A stretch of 12,189 nucleotides of DNA from CAYJAD01 sp964371835 (GTDB taxonomy: Bacteria > Desulfobacterota > Desulfovibrionia > Desulfovibrionales > Desulfovibrionaceae): contig CAYJOP010000065.1 of assembly GCA_964371835.1 (NCBI GenBank), forward strand, positions 1 to 12,189, in the 5' to 3' direction. This document shows, in pieces, positions 6,834 to 12,189 of this stretch. How positions within the stretch are numbered: position 1 is the first letter of the stretch; each line of letters starts with the position of its first letter. The notes beneath the pieces were generated by a model. That model ran no database searches, was not told the origin of the DNA, and saw nothing but the letters and a program-made list of their open reading frames with translations. A program made the position numbers and the translations under genes.

Positions 6834-7577
6834 TTAACACTTGGCAAATAATGTCAAATATTCTTGATTTCCCTTTGGCCCAAGGATGGCCGAAGGAACA
6901 ATACCTTCAAAACTCAAATCAAGTTCCTTAGTGCAAAAACTTACTACCTTATCAATGGCTTGCTGCCTTGCTGCCTCGTCTCTCACAACTCCCTTATGTG
7001 TTTGATGCGGACCAACCTCAAATTGTGGCTTAATGAGCGCAATAATTTTACCACCGTCAGACAACCACTGCATACAAGGTCCAAGCACAAGAGTCAGAGA
7101 AATAAAAGAAACGTCTGCCACAACCAGCTGTACAGGTTCAGAAATTAAATTATTATTAGCAGTGCGTAGATTGGTTTTTTCAAGGCTTATAACGTTTTCA
7201 TTATTAAGCAAACTTTCATGCAGTTGATTGTGCCCCACATCCACAGCATAAACACGCCTTGCACCATGTTGCAAAAGGCAGTCAGTAAAACCACCAGTGG
7301 AAGCACCAGCATCAAGGCAAGTAAAACCAGTTACATCAAGCTTAAAATACTCCAAAGCTGTCAAAAGTTTATAAGCACCACGGCTGACAAAGCGTTGTTT
7401 TTCTGCAAGAATGAGTGCAGTTTCAAGAGTATACATATTACCTGGTTTTTCAACCCTAAGCGGAGGATTGCCCACAAAAACTTGCCCAGCCATAATTAAT
7501 CGCTTGGCTTGCTCACGGCTTTGGGCAAGGCCCTGCTCATGTAGGAGTTGGTCAGCACGCAGTTTTGTTTTACTCAT
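6834..7577 (-). CDS. tlyA: TlyA-family rRNA (cytidine-2'-O)-methyltransferase
   Basis: This 247-residue protein has an N-terminal S4 RNA-binding domain (residues about 4-62, starting LRADQLL) and an FtsJ/RrmJ-like Rossmann domain. The SAM-binding motif is DAGASTGGFTD (89-99) and the acidic ribose-binding position is in VDVG (112-115). The K-D-K-E catalytic tetrad of 2'-O-methyltransferases is visible as K70, D155, K183 (IKPQFEVG) and E239. TlyA enzymes methylate C1409 of 16S and/or C1920 of 23S rRNA and affect capreomycin sensitivity. The old name 'haemolysin' is misleading. Length is normal for the shorter bacterial form. The gene stands alone, convergent with lapB and divergent from rpmE. 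No strong ribosome binding site precedes the ATG. A possible -10 TACAAT lies on the minus strand at 7595-7600. Confidence 0.92.
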   Translation of the reverse strand: MSKTKLRADQLLHEQGLAQSREQAKRLIMAGQVFVGNPPLRVEKPGNMYTLETALILAEKQRFVSRGAYKLLTALEYFKLDVTGFTCLDAGASTGGFTDCLLQHGARRVYAVDVGHNQLHESLLNNENVISLEKTNLRTANNNLISEPVQLVVADVSFISLTLVLGPCMQWLSDGGKIIALIKPQFEVGPHQTHKGVVRDEAARQQAIDKVVSFCTKELDLSFEGIVPSAILGPKGNQEYLTLFAKC

Positions 7578-7642
7578 TTTTTTTATATAGCTTTATTGTA
7601 GGTAAAAGGCTAGTTTTTTGGTCATGCATATTTAAGAGTCCT

Positions 7643-7658
7643 ACACAATGAATTGTGT
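7643..7658. promoter_or_regulatory. Palindrome between divergent tlyA and rpmE
   Basis: ACACAAT-GA-ATTGTGT is a perfect 7-bp inverted repeat with a 2-bp centre, placed about 65 bp upstream of tlyA. It could be a dimeric regulator site. It does not match the Rex, Fur or Zur consensus that I know, and a small hairpin is an alternative reading. Confidence 0.35.
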
Positions 7659-7716
7659 GGAGTATTTATTTTAATATTAGCATAAGCTTTTAAATGTCTA
7701 CTTGCGGATTTTTTAA

Positions 7717-7772
7717 CGTAAAATAAGCCAACATTGCTTTGCTGCAATTACCGCAAGGTGTATTTTAAAAGG
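7717..7772 (+). repeat. Fragment homologous to the three-way-junction core of the MITE-like elements
   Basis: CGTAAAATAAGCCA (7717-7730) is identical to 544-557 of the inner element. It is followed by a hairpin ATTGC/GCAAT (7733-7748), a second hairpin ACC-GCAA-GGT (7750-7759), then GTATTTT-AAAAGG, which parallels GTATTTGAAGG. AAAATA (7720-7725) can pair with TATTTT (7761-7766) to close the junction, as in the element. Stem bases differ from both other versions while pairing is kept. No terminal inverted ends are visible around it, so it is a remnant or an independently retained core. Confidence 0.55.
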
Positions 7773-7831
7773 TAATTTCTATACAATTTTTTCAAATTTT
7801 TACTAGTTTTTTTTACTTGTAAAAAATATTT

Positions 7832-7904
7832 TATAATTTTATCCTTGCCAAGCAAGCGAAAAGAGTATATCTCTTTGGACCGCATTACTTTACGAGGTAA
7901 AATT
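7832..7904 (+). promoter_or_regulatory. rpmE promoter (-10) and hairpin-rich leader
   Basis: A consensus -10 TATAAT lies at 7832-7837 with only a T-rich, weak -35. The predicted leader of about 60 nt holds three successive hairpins: CTTGC-CAA-GCAAG (7844-7856), AAAGAG-TATAT-CTCTTT (about 7860-7876) and TTTAC-GAG-GTAAA (7889-7901). The last covers the GAGG ribosome binding site (7894-7897). Such a leader fits translational control. bL31 genes are known to be autoregulated in E. coli, but applying that here is inference. Confidence 0.5.
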
Positions 7905-8117
7905 ATGAAAAAAGAAATTCATCCCCAAACCTACAAAGCTACAATCACATGTGCTTGCGGTTACAAAGAAGAAGTTTTGTCCACCAAGGGCGAACAAGTT
8001 CATGTGGAAGTATGTTCCGCATGTCACCCATATTACACAGGTAAGCAACGCTTCTTGGACACTGCTGGACGTATTGACCGTTTCCGTAAAAAATACGCCA
8101 AATTTGAAAACGCATAA
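7905..8117 (+). CDS. rpmE: 50S ribosomal protein bL31 (zinc-binding type)
   Basis: This 70-residue protein starts MKKEIHPQTYKAT, the hallmark of bL31. It sits at the large-subunit surface and contributes to a bridge with the 30S subunit. Four zinc-ligand cysteines are present as C16-x-C18 and C37-x-x-C40, so this is the C+ form that also stores zinc. The C-terminal part GKQRFLDTAGRIDRFRKKY is canonical. ATG 7905 is chosen over upstream alternatives because GAGG (7894-7897) is 7 nt away and the protein then has normal length. The stop codon lies within the stem of a terminator. The order rpmE - DUF1385 - prfA follows. No second, cysteine-free paralogue is present in the window. Confidence 0.97.
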   Translation: MKKEIHPQTYKATITCACGYKEEVLSTKGEQVHVEVCSACHPYYTGKQRFLDTAGRIDRFRKKYAKFENA

Positions 8118-8138
8118 GCATATGCAATGCTTATTTTT
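8114..8138 (+). terminator. Terminator hairpin overlapping the rpmE stop codon
   Basis: ATAAGCAT (8114-8121) pairs with ATGCTTAT (8127-8134) around ATGCA, followed by TTTT. The stop codon TAA is inside the 5' arm, so terminating ribosomes could affect folding. Confidence 0.65.
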
Positions 8139-8140
8139 AT

Positions 8141-8180
8141 GCCTCCTCGTTTAATTTTACGGGGGGGCCTTTTGTGCTTT
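8141..8180 (+). terminator. Second hairpin terminator after rpmE
   Basis: In RNA, GCCUCCUCG (8141-8149) pairs with CGGGGGGGC (8160-8168) with two U-G pairs and a U/A-rich 10-nt loop, followed by CUUUUGUGCUUUU. The run of seven G is striking in this AT-rich region. It suggests that rpmE is largely transcribed separately from the next gene, or that read-through sets the prfA level. Confidence 0.65.
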
Positions 8181-8219
8181 TATAAATAATAAAATTTACC
8201 AATTATTTTAGAGTAGTAT

Positions 8220-9215
8220 ATGTCTATACCTCACTTCATATTAAAATTTGCAACTACCATTTTTAGCAAAACCTGCCCCACTGTGGGTGGGCAAGCAGTT
8301 ATGGAAGGTGTTATGATGCGTAACGGTGATAGTTACGCTCTTGCCGTGCGTCATACCAATGGCAATATTGTGGCGGAAAAAAAAGAATGGTTCTCCCTCA
8401 CAAAACACCCCTTGCTTAAAAAAAAGTTCATACGCGGCTTTCCCATACTCATTGAAACATTAATCAATGGCATTAAGTCTCTTAACCGCTCAGCAGAACA
8501 AGCAATTGATGGAGAAGAAGAAAAATTAGAACCATGGCAACTTGTTGTTACTATGCTAATTGCCATTGCCATGGCCATTGTTCTTTTTGTTATTGCGCCA
8601 CATCTGCTATCCATTGCCATGCAATGGCTTGGGCTTAGTGGCGGCGTTGAGGGTCTGTCCTTCCACCTTTGGGACGGTCTTTTTAAATGTTTTATCTTTG
8701 TGGGTTATATTGTTGCCATCTCACTTCTACCTGATATTAGACGTGTTTTCCAGTATCACGGAGCTGAGCATAAGGTTATTCATACTTATGAACATGAAGA
8801 TGAGGTAACAACTCAAAATGCCATGCGCATGAGCCGCTTACACCCACGTTGTGGCACTACATTTTTGCTCTTTGTAATTAGTATCTCCATAATTTTGCAT
8901 GCTGCACTTGTGCCTGCCATGTTGCTAATTTGGACACCAGAAAGCTCCGTTTATAAACACATTGTTACCATTATTTTCAAGCTACTACTCATGGTGCCCA
9001 TTAGCGCACTTGCTTATGAGCTTATTCATGCAGCTGCACGCATGGGCGACACCTTACTTGGTCGCATTTTGCGCGGACCTGGACTTTTTTTACAAATGCT
9101 AACCACATATGAGCCAGATGAATCACAAGTGGAAGTTGCTATTGTTGCCCTTTATGAAGCACTGGACACAGAAAAAGAAAATATCCATCCTGTTGCATAT
9201 AGCCCCATGATTTAA
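8220..9215 (+). CDS. DUF1385 (YqhQ-like) multi-pass membrane protein
   Basis: This 331-residue protein is of the DUF1385 family, whose function is unknown to me. Conserved motifs are VGGQAVMEGVMMR (22-34), YHGAEHK (179-185) and HPRCGTTF (208-215). The His, Glu and Cys in these motifs suggest a metal or active site facing the membrane. About four to five hydrophobic segments are visible, near 103-130, 155-172, 213-238 and 249-271, the last leading into the YELIHAAARMG motif. The C-terminal region is soluble and acidic. The start ATG 8220 has only a weak AGAG upstream. The gene ends 35 bp before prfA and is probably cotranscribed with it. In Desulfovibrionales this family sits between rpmE and prfA, as here. 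No enzymatic role can be claimed. Confidence 0.9.
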   Translation: MSIPHFILKFATTIFSKTCPTVGGQAVMEGVMMRNGDSYALAVRHTNGNIVAEKKEWFSLTKHPLLKKKFIRGFPILIETLINGIKSLNRSAEQAIDGEEEKLEPWQLVVTMLIAIAMAIVLFVIAPHLLSIAMQWLGLSGGVEGLSFHLWDGLFKCFIFVGYIVAISLLPDIRRVFQYHGAEHKVIHTYEHEDEVTTQNAMRMSRLHPRCGTTFLLFVISISIILHAALVPAMLLIWTPESSVYKHIVTIIFKLLLMVPISALAYELIHAAARMGDTLLGRILRGPGLFLQMLTTYEPDESQVEVAIVALYEALDTEKENIHPVAYSPMI

Positions 9216-9250
9216 TTTAAAGACTTAATTAAAACAAATAAGGACTCAAT

Positions 9251-10321
9251 ATGTTTGCCAAACTTGAAGGTTTAGAAAAAAAATACATGGATCTTGAGCA
9301 AGAGCTTGCTGAGCCTGATGTTTTTAACGATCAAGACCGCTACCGCAAACTCACCAAAGCCCACGCAGACTTACGAGATGTTGTGGACCTATTTCGCGAG
9401 CATAGAGCTCTTAACGAAGAGTTAGTTGAAAACAAAGCACTGTTGCAAGATAGTGATGCCGATATTAGAGAAATGGCAGCGGAAGAAATTCGCACAGCTG
9501 AAGAACGCTTACCAGATATTGAGCATGCCCTTAAGCTATTGCTACTACCCAAGGACCCACTGGATAGCAAAAACACCATCTTGGAAATTCGAGCTGGCAC
9601 TGGCGGAGAAGAAGCAGCTCTTTTTGCCGCTGACCTTTTCCGCATGTACACCAGATATGCAGAAATTAAAGGTTGGAAAACCGAACTCATGAGTGAATCT
9701 GCATCTGATACTGGAGGTCTTAAGGAAGTAATTTGCTTAATCACTGGCGACAGAGTGTACAGCCATCTTAAGTTTGAGGCAGGTACACACCGTGTGCAAC
9801 GTGTGCCTTCCACTGAAACTCAAGGCCGCATCCATACCTCTGCTGCAACTGTTGCTGTCATGGCTGAGGCTGATGAAGTTGATATTGATATACGCCCTGA
9901 TGATTTGCGCATTGACGTCTATCGTGCCTCTGGCGCTGGCGGTCAGCACGTTAATAAAACTGAATCGGCTGTGCGCATCACACATTTACCAACAAATACC
10001 GTGGTCACATGCCAAGATGAAAAAAGCCAACACAAAAATAAAGCCAGTGCCATGAAGGTGCTTGCATCTCGTATTTTGCAAGCTGAGCAAGAAAAACAAA
10101 TGTCTGCCATGTCCGCTGACCGTAAAGCACAAGTTGGCTCTGGCGACCGCTCTGAGCGCATCCGCACCTATAATTTTCCACAAGGCAGATGTACTGACCA
10201 CCGCATTAATTTAACTCTTTATTCGCTTGAAAAAATCATGGAAGGCGAAATTGCCCCCCTTGTGGAGGCGCTGACTACGCATAGTCAGACTGAAGCTCTC
10301 AAATCCCAAACGGACCTTTAA
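9251..10321 (+). CDS. prfA: Peptide chain release factor 1 (RF1)
   Basis: This 356-residue class I release factor reads UAA and UAG stop codons and triggers peptide release. The stop-codon-reading PxT motif is P186-S187-T188 within RVPSTETQGRIHTS, which marks RF1 rather than RF2 (SPF). The catalytic GGQ lies at 230-232 within GAGGQHVNKTESAVR. Length is close to E. coli RF1 (360). AAGGA (9240-9244) lies 6 nt before ATG 9251. Q232 is the residue normally methylated by PrmC, whose gene often follows prfA but is absent here: the next gene is a convergent MFS transporter. No frameshift is visible, which also separates it from prfB. Confidence 0.97.
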   Translation: MFAKLEGLEKKYMDLEQELAEPDVFNDQDRYRKLTKAHADLRDVVDLFREHRALNEELVENKALLQDSDADIREMAAEEIRTAEERLPDIEHALKLLLLPKDPLDSKNTILEIRAGTGGEEAALFAADLFRMYTRYAEIKGWKTELMSESASDTGGLKEVICLITGDRVYSHLKFEAGTHRVQRVPSTETQGRIHTSAATVAVMAEADEVDIDIRPDDLRIDVYRASGAGGQHVNKTESAVRITHLPTNTVVTCQDEKSQHKNKASAMKVLASRILQAEQEKQMSAMSADRKAQVGSGDRSERIRTYNFPQGRCTDHRINLTLYSLEKIMEGEIAPLVEALTTHSQTEALKSQTDL

Positions 10322-10673
10322 TCCACTCATTCCGCAGATTTTATGCAAATGGAAGCAGATTCCATTTGCCTGCCTCTTTCGCTCTACGGCCGCTACAGCG
10401 GGCGACTCCGTCGGTTTAAATGTATTAAAAAATATCACATTTGTCGCTCGTTGGATAGGACTCCCCTCCAAAAACATTTCACTTCCTTGTATCTTACCCC
10501 TTTTTAATCCACTACAATTAGGGGTTATTTTTAATTTCAAAATTAAAATTTCCTTGCTTCACCATGCTGTAATGTCAACAAATCCTTGAAAGAGTATTGC
10601 ATGCGGTGGCGTGGTGAATTTTTGTCATGCCATTGGGAAAGGTGGACACAAGAAGTGTATTGCCGTATGCAAG
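10322..10673 (+). other. Hairpin-rich spacer after prfA
   Basis: There is no convincing gene in 352 bp. Four hairpins stand in a row: GCAAATGGAA/TTCCATTTGC (10345-10369, 10-bp perfect stem), CCGC-TACA-GCGG (10390-10401), CGAC-TCC-GTCG (10403-10413), and AAATGT/ACATTT (10418-10442). The stretch 10378-10415 is clearly richer in G+C than its surroundings. An open frame from 10547 to the TAG at 10687 (ATG at 10601, 28 codons) is rich in Trp and Cys, overlaps the MFS stop and has no visible ribosome binding site. It may be a gene remnant. Confidence 0.45.
10496..10532 (+). terminator. Probable terminator of the DUF1385-prfA unit
   Basis: ACCCCT (10496-10501) pairs with AGGGGT (10520-10525). The 18-nt interval contains AAT/ATT that may extend the stem, and TATTTTTAATTT follows. 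It is weaker than the adhesin terminators and lies 175 bp after the stop. Confidence 0.5.
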
Positions 10674-11888
10674 CTATTCAGGCTTAGTTTCAAACACACT
10701 GTTATTAAACATGAAATAAAAAATCAACGTTATCATTAAGATATAACATGATACTGTTGTATATATTGCTGTTGTATAACCTTGCATATTTGCAATGTAT
10801 GAAAACAAATAACTTATAATGCCTTGTCCTAGTCGTAGGCTTATCATAAACATTGTAATAGCAGGTGCTAAAATTTCTTTTGGCACCGATATAGATAGGC
10901 TATAGTTTAAGAATGGAATAATAGTCCCAGAAGTAAGATAGTATATGAACAGCAATAAGGCAAAAATATACAGAGTGTTAACGTGTAAAATGATAAAGAT
11001 ACAAAAACTAATGAGCAAGCCAGAGGCTAAGATTATATATGGAAAACTCTTTAATCTAGATAGTTTCTTCATAAGCAAGCCTGAACCAATTATTAAGCCT
11101 ATGTTACCAATGGAATAAATAATACCTATTTGACTTGTGCTAAAATTGAATTTTTGGGATGTATAGAGCGAGAGTAAGTGCGGAAGCGTAATGTCAATTC
11201 CAGAAATAAGAAAAAATCCAAAGAAAAGAGCAATAATTTTAGGATTAGAAAAAAGTTTTTTATAGTCATTAAGGCTATGTTTTTTCTTGCTTTGCACGGG
11301 CTTTGATATTTTTTTTGTAAAAAAGAATATCATAACAGCTACAAGAGTTGGCAGTTGCAAAGCGATGAAGGAAAATTTCCAAGAATATGAGGCCATGAAG
11401 CCTGATAATAAAGGCATGGTAAATAGCCCCACTGACATAACAGCGAAGGACGTCCCCATAATCTTTGCTCTTTCATGCCCTTGATAGTACTGTGTGGTTA
11501 AAAGCACGCTGAGTAAATGTATACCAGCCGACCCTGCACCCTGTATAATTCTGAAAAATATCAGAGCATTAACGCTATCTACCAGTGAGCATAATACGCC
11601 CCCAAAGAAGTAACATGCAAGGGCCACCAAGAGTAAGACAGATTGATTTAAACGAGTAATAAGAACGCCCCAAATGCCCGTAAAAATTAATGCTGAAAAT
11701 GTAAAGTACGAAAGTAAAAGAGTTATCTCTGAAGTGGACACTTGTAACACTTTTGAAACAAGAGGCAAAAGAGGAATAATGCCTGGTATTCCATGTGATA
11801 AAATAAAACTTAAGCTAAAAATAAGCCATGCTGGGTGCAATCGTCCATTTTCAGTCATAAATACTTTCATCGACATTTGGTTTCCCAT
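10674..11888 (-). CDS. Major facilitator superfamily efflux transporter (DHA1-like)
   Basis: This protein of up to 404 residues has about 12 hydrophobic segments, typical of a 12-TM proton-driven drug exporter. The segment FRIIQGAGSAGIHLLSVLL corresponds to the TM4 region of DHA1 carriers, and a W-x-F motif follows TM5 (SWKFSF). Motif A after TM2 is degenerate (GVLITRLNQ instead of G.L.DR.GR). The substrate cannot be predicted. In-frame ATGs at 11888, 11876, 11870 and 11858 compete. Only the ATG at 11876 has a partial GGGA upstream, and the start at 11858 (MTENGRLHP) would give a normal N-terminus, so the 5' end is uncertain. It is convergent with prfA and occupies the place where prmC is often found. 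Its very AT-rich codon use and separate promoter suggest an acquired gene. Confidence 0.85.
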   Translation of the reverse strand: MGNQMSMKVFMTENGRLHPAWLIFSLSFILSHGIPGIIPLLPLVSKVLQVSTSEITLLLSYFTFSALIFTGIWGVLITRLNQSVLLLVALACYFFGGVLCSLVDSVNALIFFRIIQGAGSAGIHLLSVLLTTQYYQGHERAKIMGTSFAVMSVGLFTMPLLSGFMASYSWKFSFIALQLPTLVAVMIFFFTKKISKPVQSKKKHSLNDYKKLFSNPKIIALFFGFFLISGIDITLPHLLSLYTSQKFNFSTSQIGIIYSIGNIGLIIGSGLLMKKLSRLKSFPYIILASGLLISFCIFIILHVNTLYIFALLLFIYYLTSGTIIPFLNYSLSISVPKEILAPAITMFMISLRLGQGIISYLFSYIANMQGYTTAIYTTVSCYILMITLIFYFMFNNSVFETKPE

Positions 11889-12189
11889 TTGAAATTGATA
11901 ATAGTTGTTAGGGATAGCTAAAAAGCTAATACCTTTATAAAGACTTCTTGTTCTTTTAATTTACTTTTTTTACCATTACAATGTAATTTACTAAGGTGGC
12001 ATCTTTTAAATTATGGGCATTTTTGTAATATGTCAATTTGGATTAAATTTTATTTATCAACCTAAGCTGATTTTAACAATTATTCACTTCTAGCCCCAAA
12101 ACTATAATCCCTTGAAAAATAAATTTTTTTACCAAAAGTCAACAAATCGTTCAAAAAGAACTGAATGCCACAGGAAGTGGCAAGCCCCG
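11889..12189 (-). promoter_or_regulatory. Promoter and operator region of the MFS gene; hairpins at window edge
   Basis: On the minus strand a perfect -35 TTGACA (plus-strand 12031-12036) lies 17 bp from TAATTT (12008-12013), giving a leader of about 110 nt. ATTACA-A-TGTAAT (11975-11987) is a perfect palindrome just downstream of the start site, placed as a repressor operator (MarR- or TetR-like regulators often use such sites). TAGCT-AAAA-AGCTA (11915-11928) is a small hairpin in the leader. At the right edge GTTC-AAAAA-GAAC (12149-12161) and TGCCAC-AGGAA-GTGGCA (12166-12182) form two successive hairpins that may continue beyond the window. No gene is seen. Confidence 0.5.

Noticed and set aside
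7218..7499. Plus-strand open frames inside tlyA
   Set aside because: They are shadows of the opposite-strand methyltransferase, whose motifs and catalytic tetrad are intact.
7845..7904. Upstream start for rpmE
   Set aside because: It would add 20 residues before the canonical MKKEIHP start and overlap the leader hairpins.
10211..10540. Minus-strand 109-codon open frame downstream of prfA
   Set aside because: It overlaps the prfA 3' end and several hairpins and has no recognisable domain or ribosome binding site.

Overview
The window comes from an AT-rich Gram-negative bacterium. The most likely home is Desulfovibrionales or a close relative. This rests on the block rpmE - DUF1385 membrane protein - prfA, which I recall as typical of that group, and on a LapA/Desulfovibrio-type surface adhesin with its own type I secretion ATPase. 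The assignment is inferred from gene content, not from a marker search.

Layout. Positions 1-91 are the last 29 codons of an adhesin whose C-terminus is nearly identical to that of the complete adhesin at 1297-3585, so two adhesin paralogues lie in tandem. Between the stop codon of the first and its terminators (688-750) sits a mobile element (108-670), and a related element (367-644) is nested inside it. A long AT-rich leader with many dyads (751-1296) precedes the complete cysteine-free adhesin, which ends at a strong terminator. A LapB-type type I secretion ATPase follows (4104-6293). It probably exports the adhesin, but no membrane-fusion or outer-membrane partner is present here. A second, apparently identical copy of the 278-bp element (6400-6677) lies just downstream, next to a decayed relative.

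The second half is housekeeping. tlyA (rRNA 2'-O-methyltransferase) is on the minus strand and divergent from rpmE (zinc-binding bL31). Two terminator-like hairpins follow rpmE. Then come a DUF1385/YqhQ membrane protein and prfA (release factor 1), 35 bp apart. prmC, a frequent neighbour of prfA, is absent. Instead a hairpin-rich spacer separates prfA from a convergent MFS efflux gene that has its own promoter and a palindromic operator candidate.

Most interesting result. The short elements are non-autonomous and MITE-like. They have about 12-bp inverted ends (GTCG...CTGAA), sizes of 278-279 bp, and perfect 6-bp target duplications of the form TANNTA at three independent insertions (TAGATA, TATTTA, TAGCTA). 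Aligning the outer element in reverse complement with the inner one shows full-length homology. Loops and linkers are conserved while hairpin stems change in a compensatory way. A third fragment at 7717-7772 keeps the same fold with yet other stem bases. This suggests a mobile element whose folded RNA or single-stranded DNA form is under selection.
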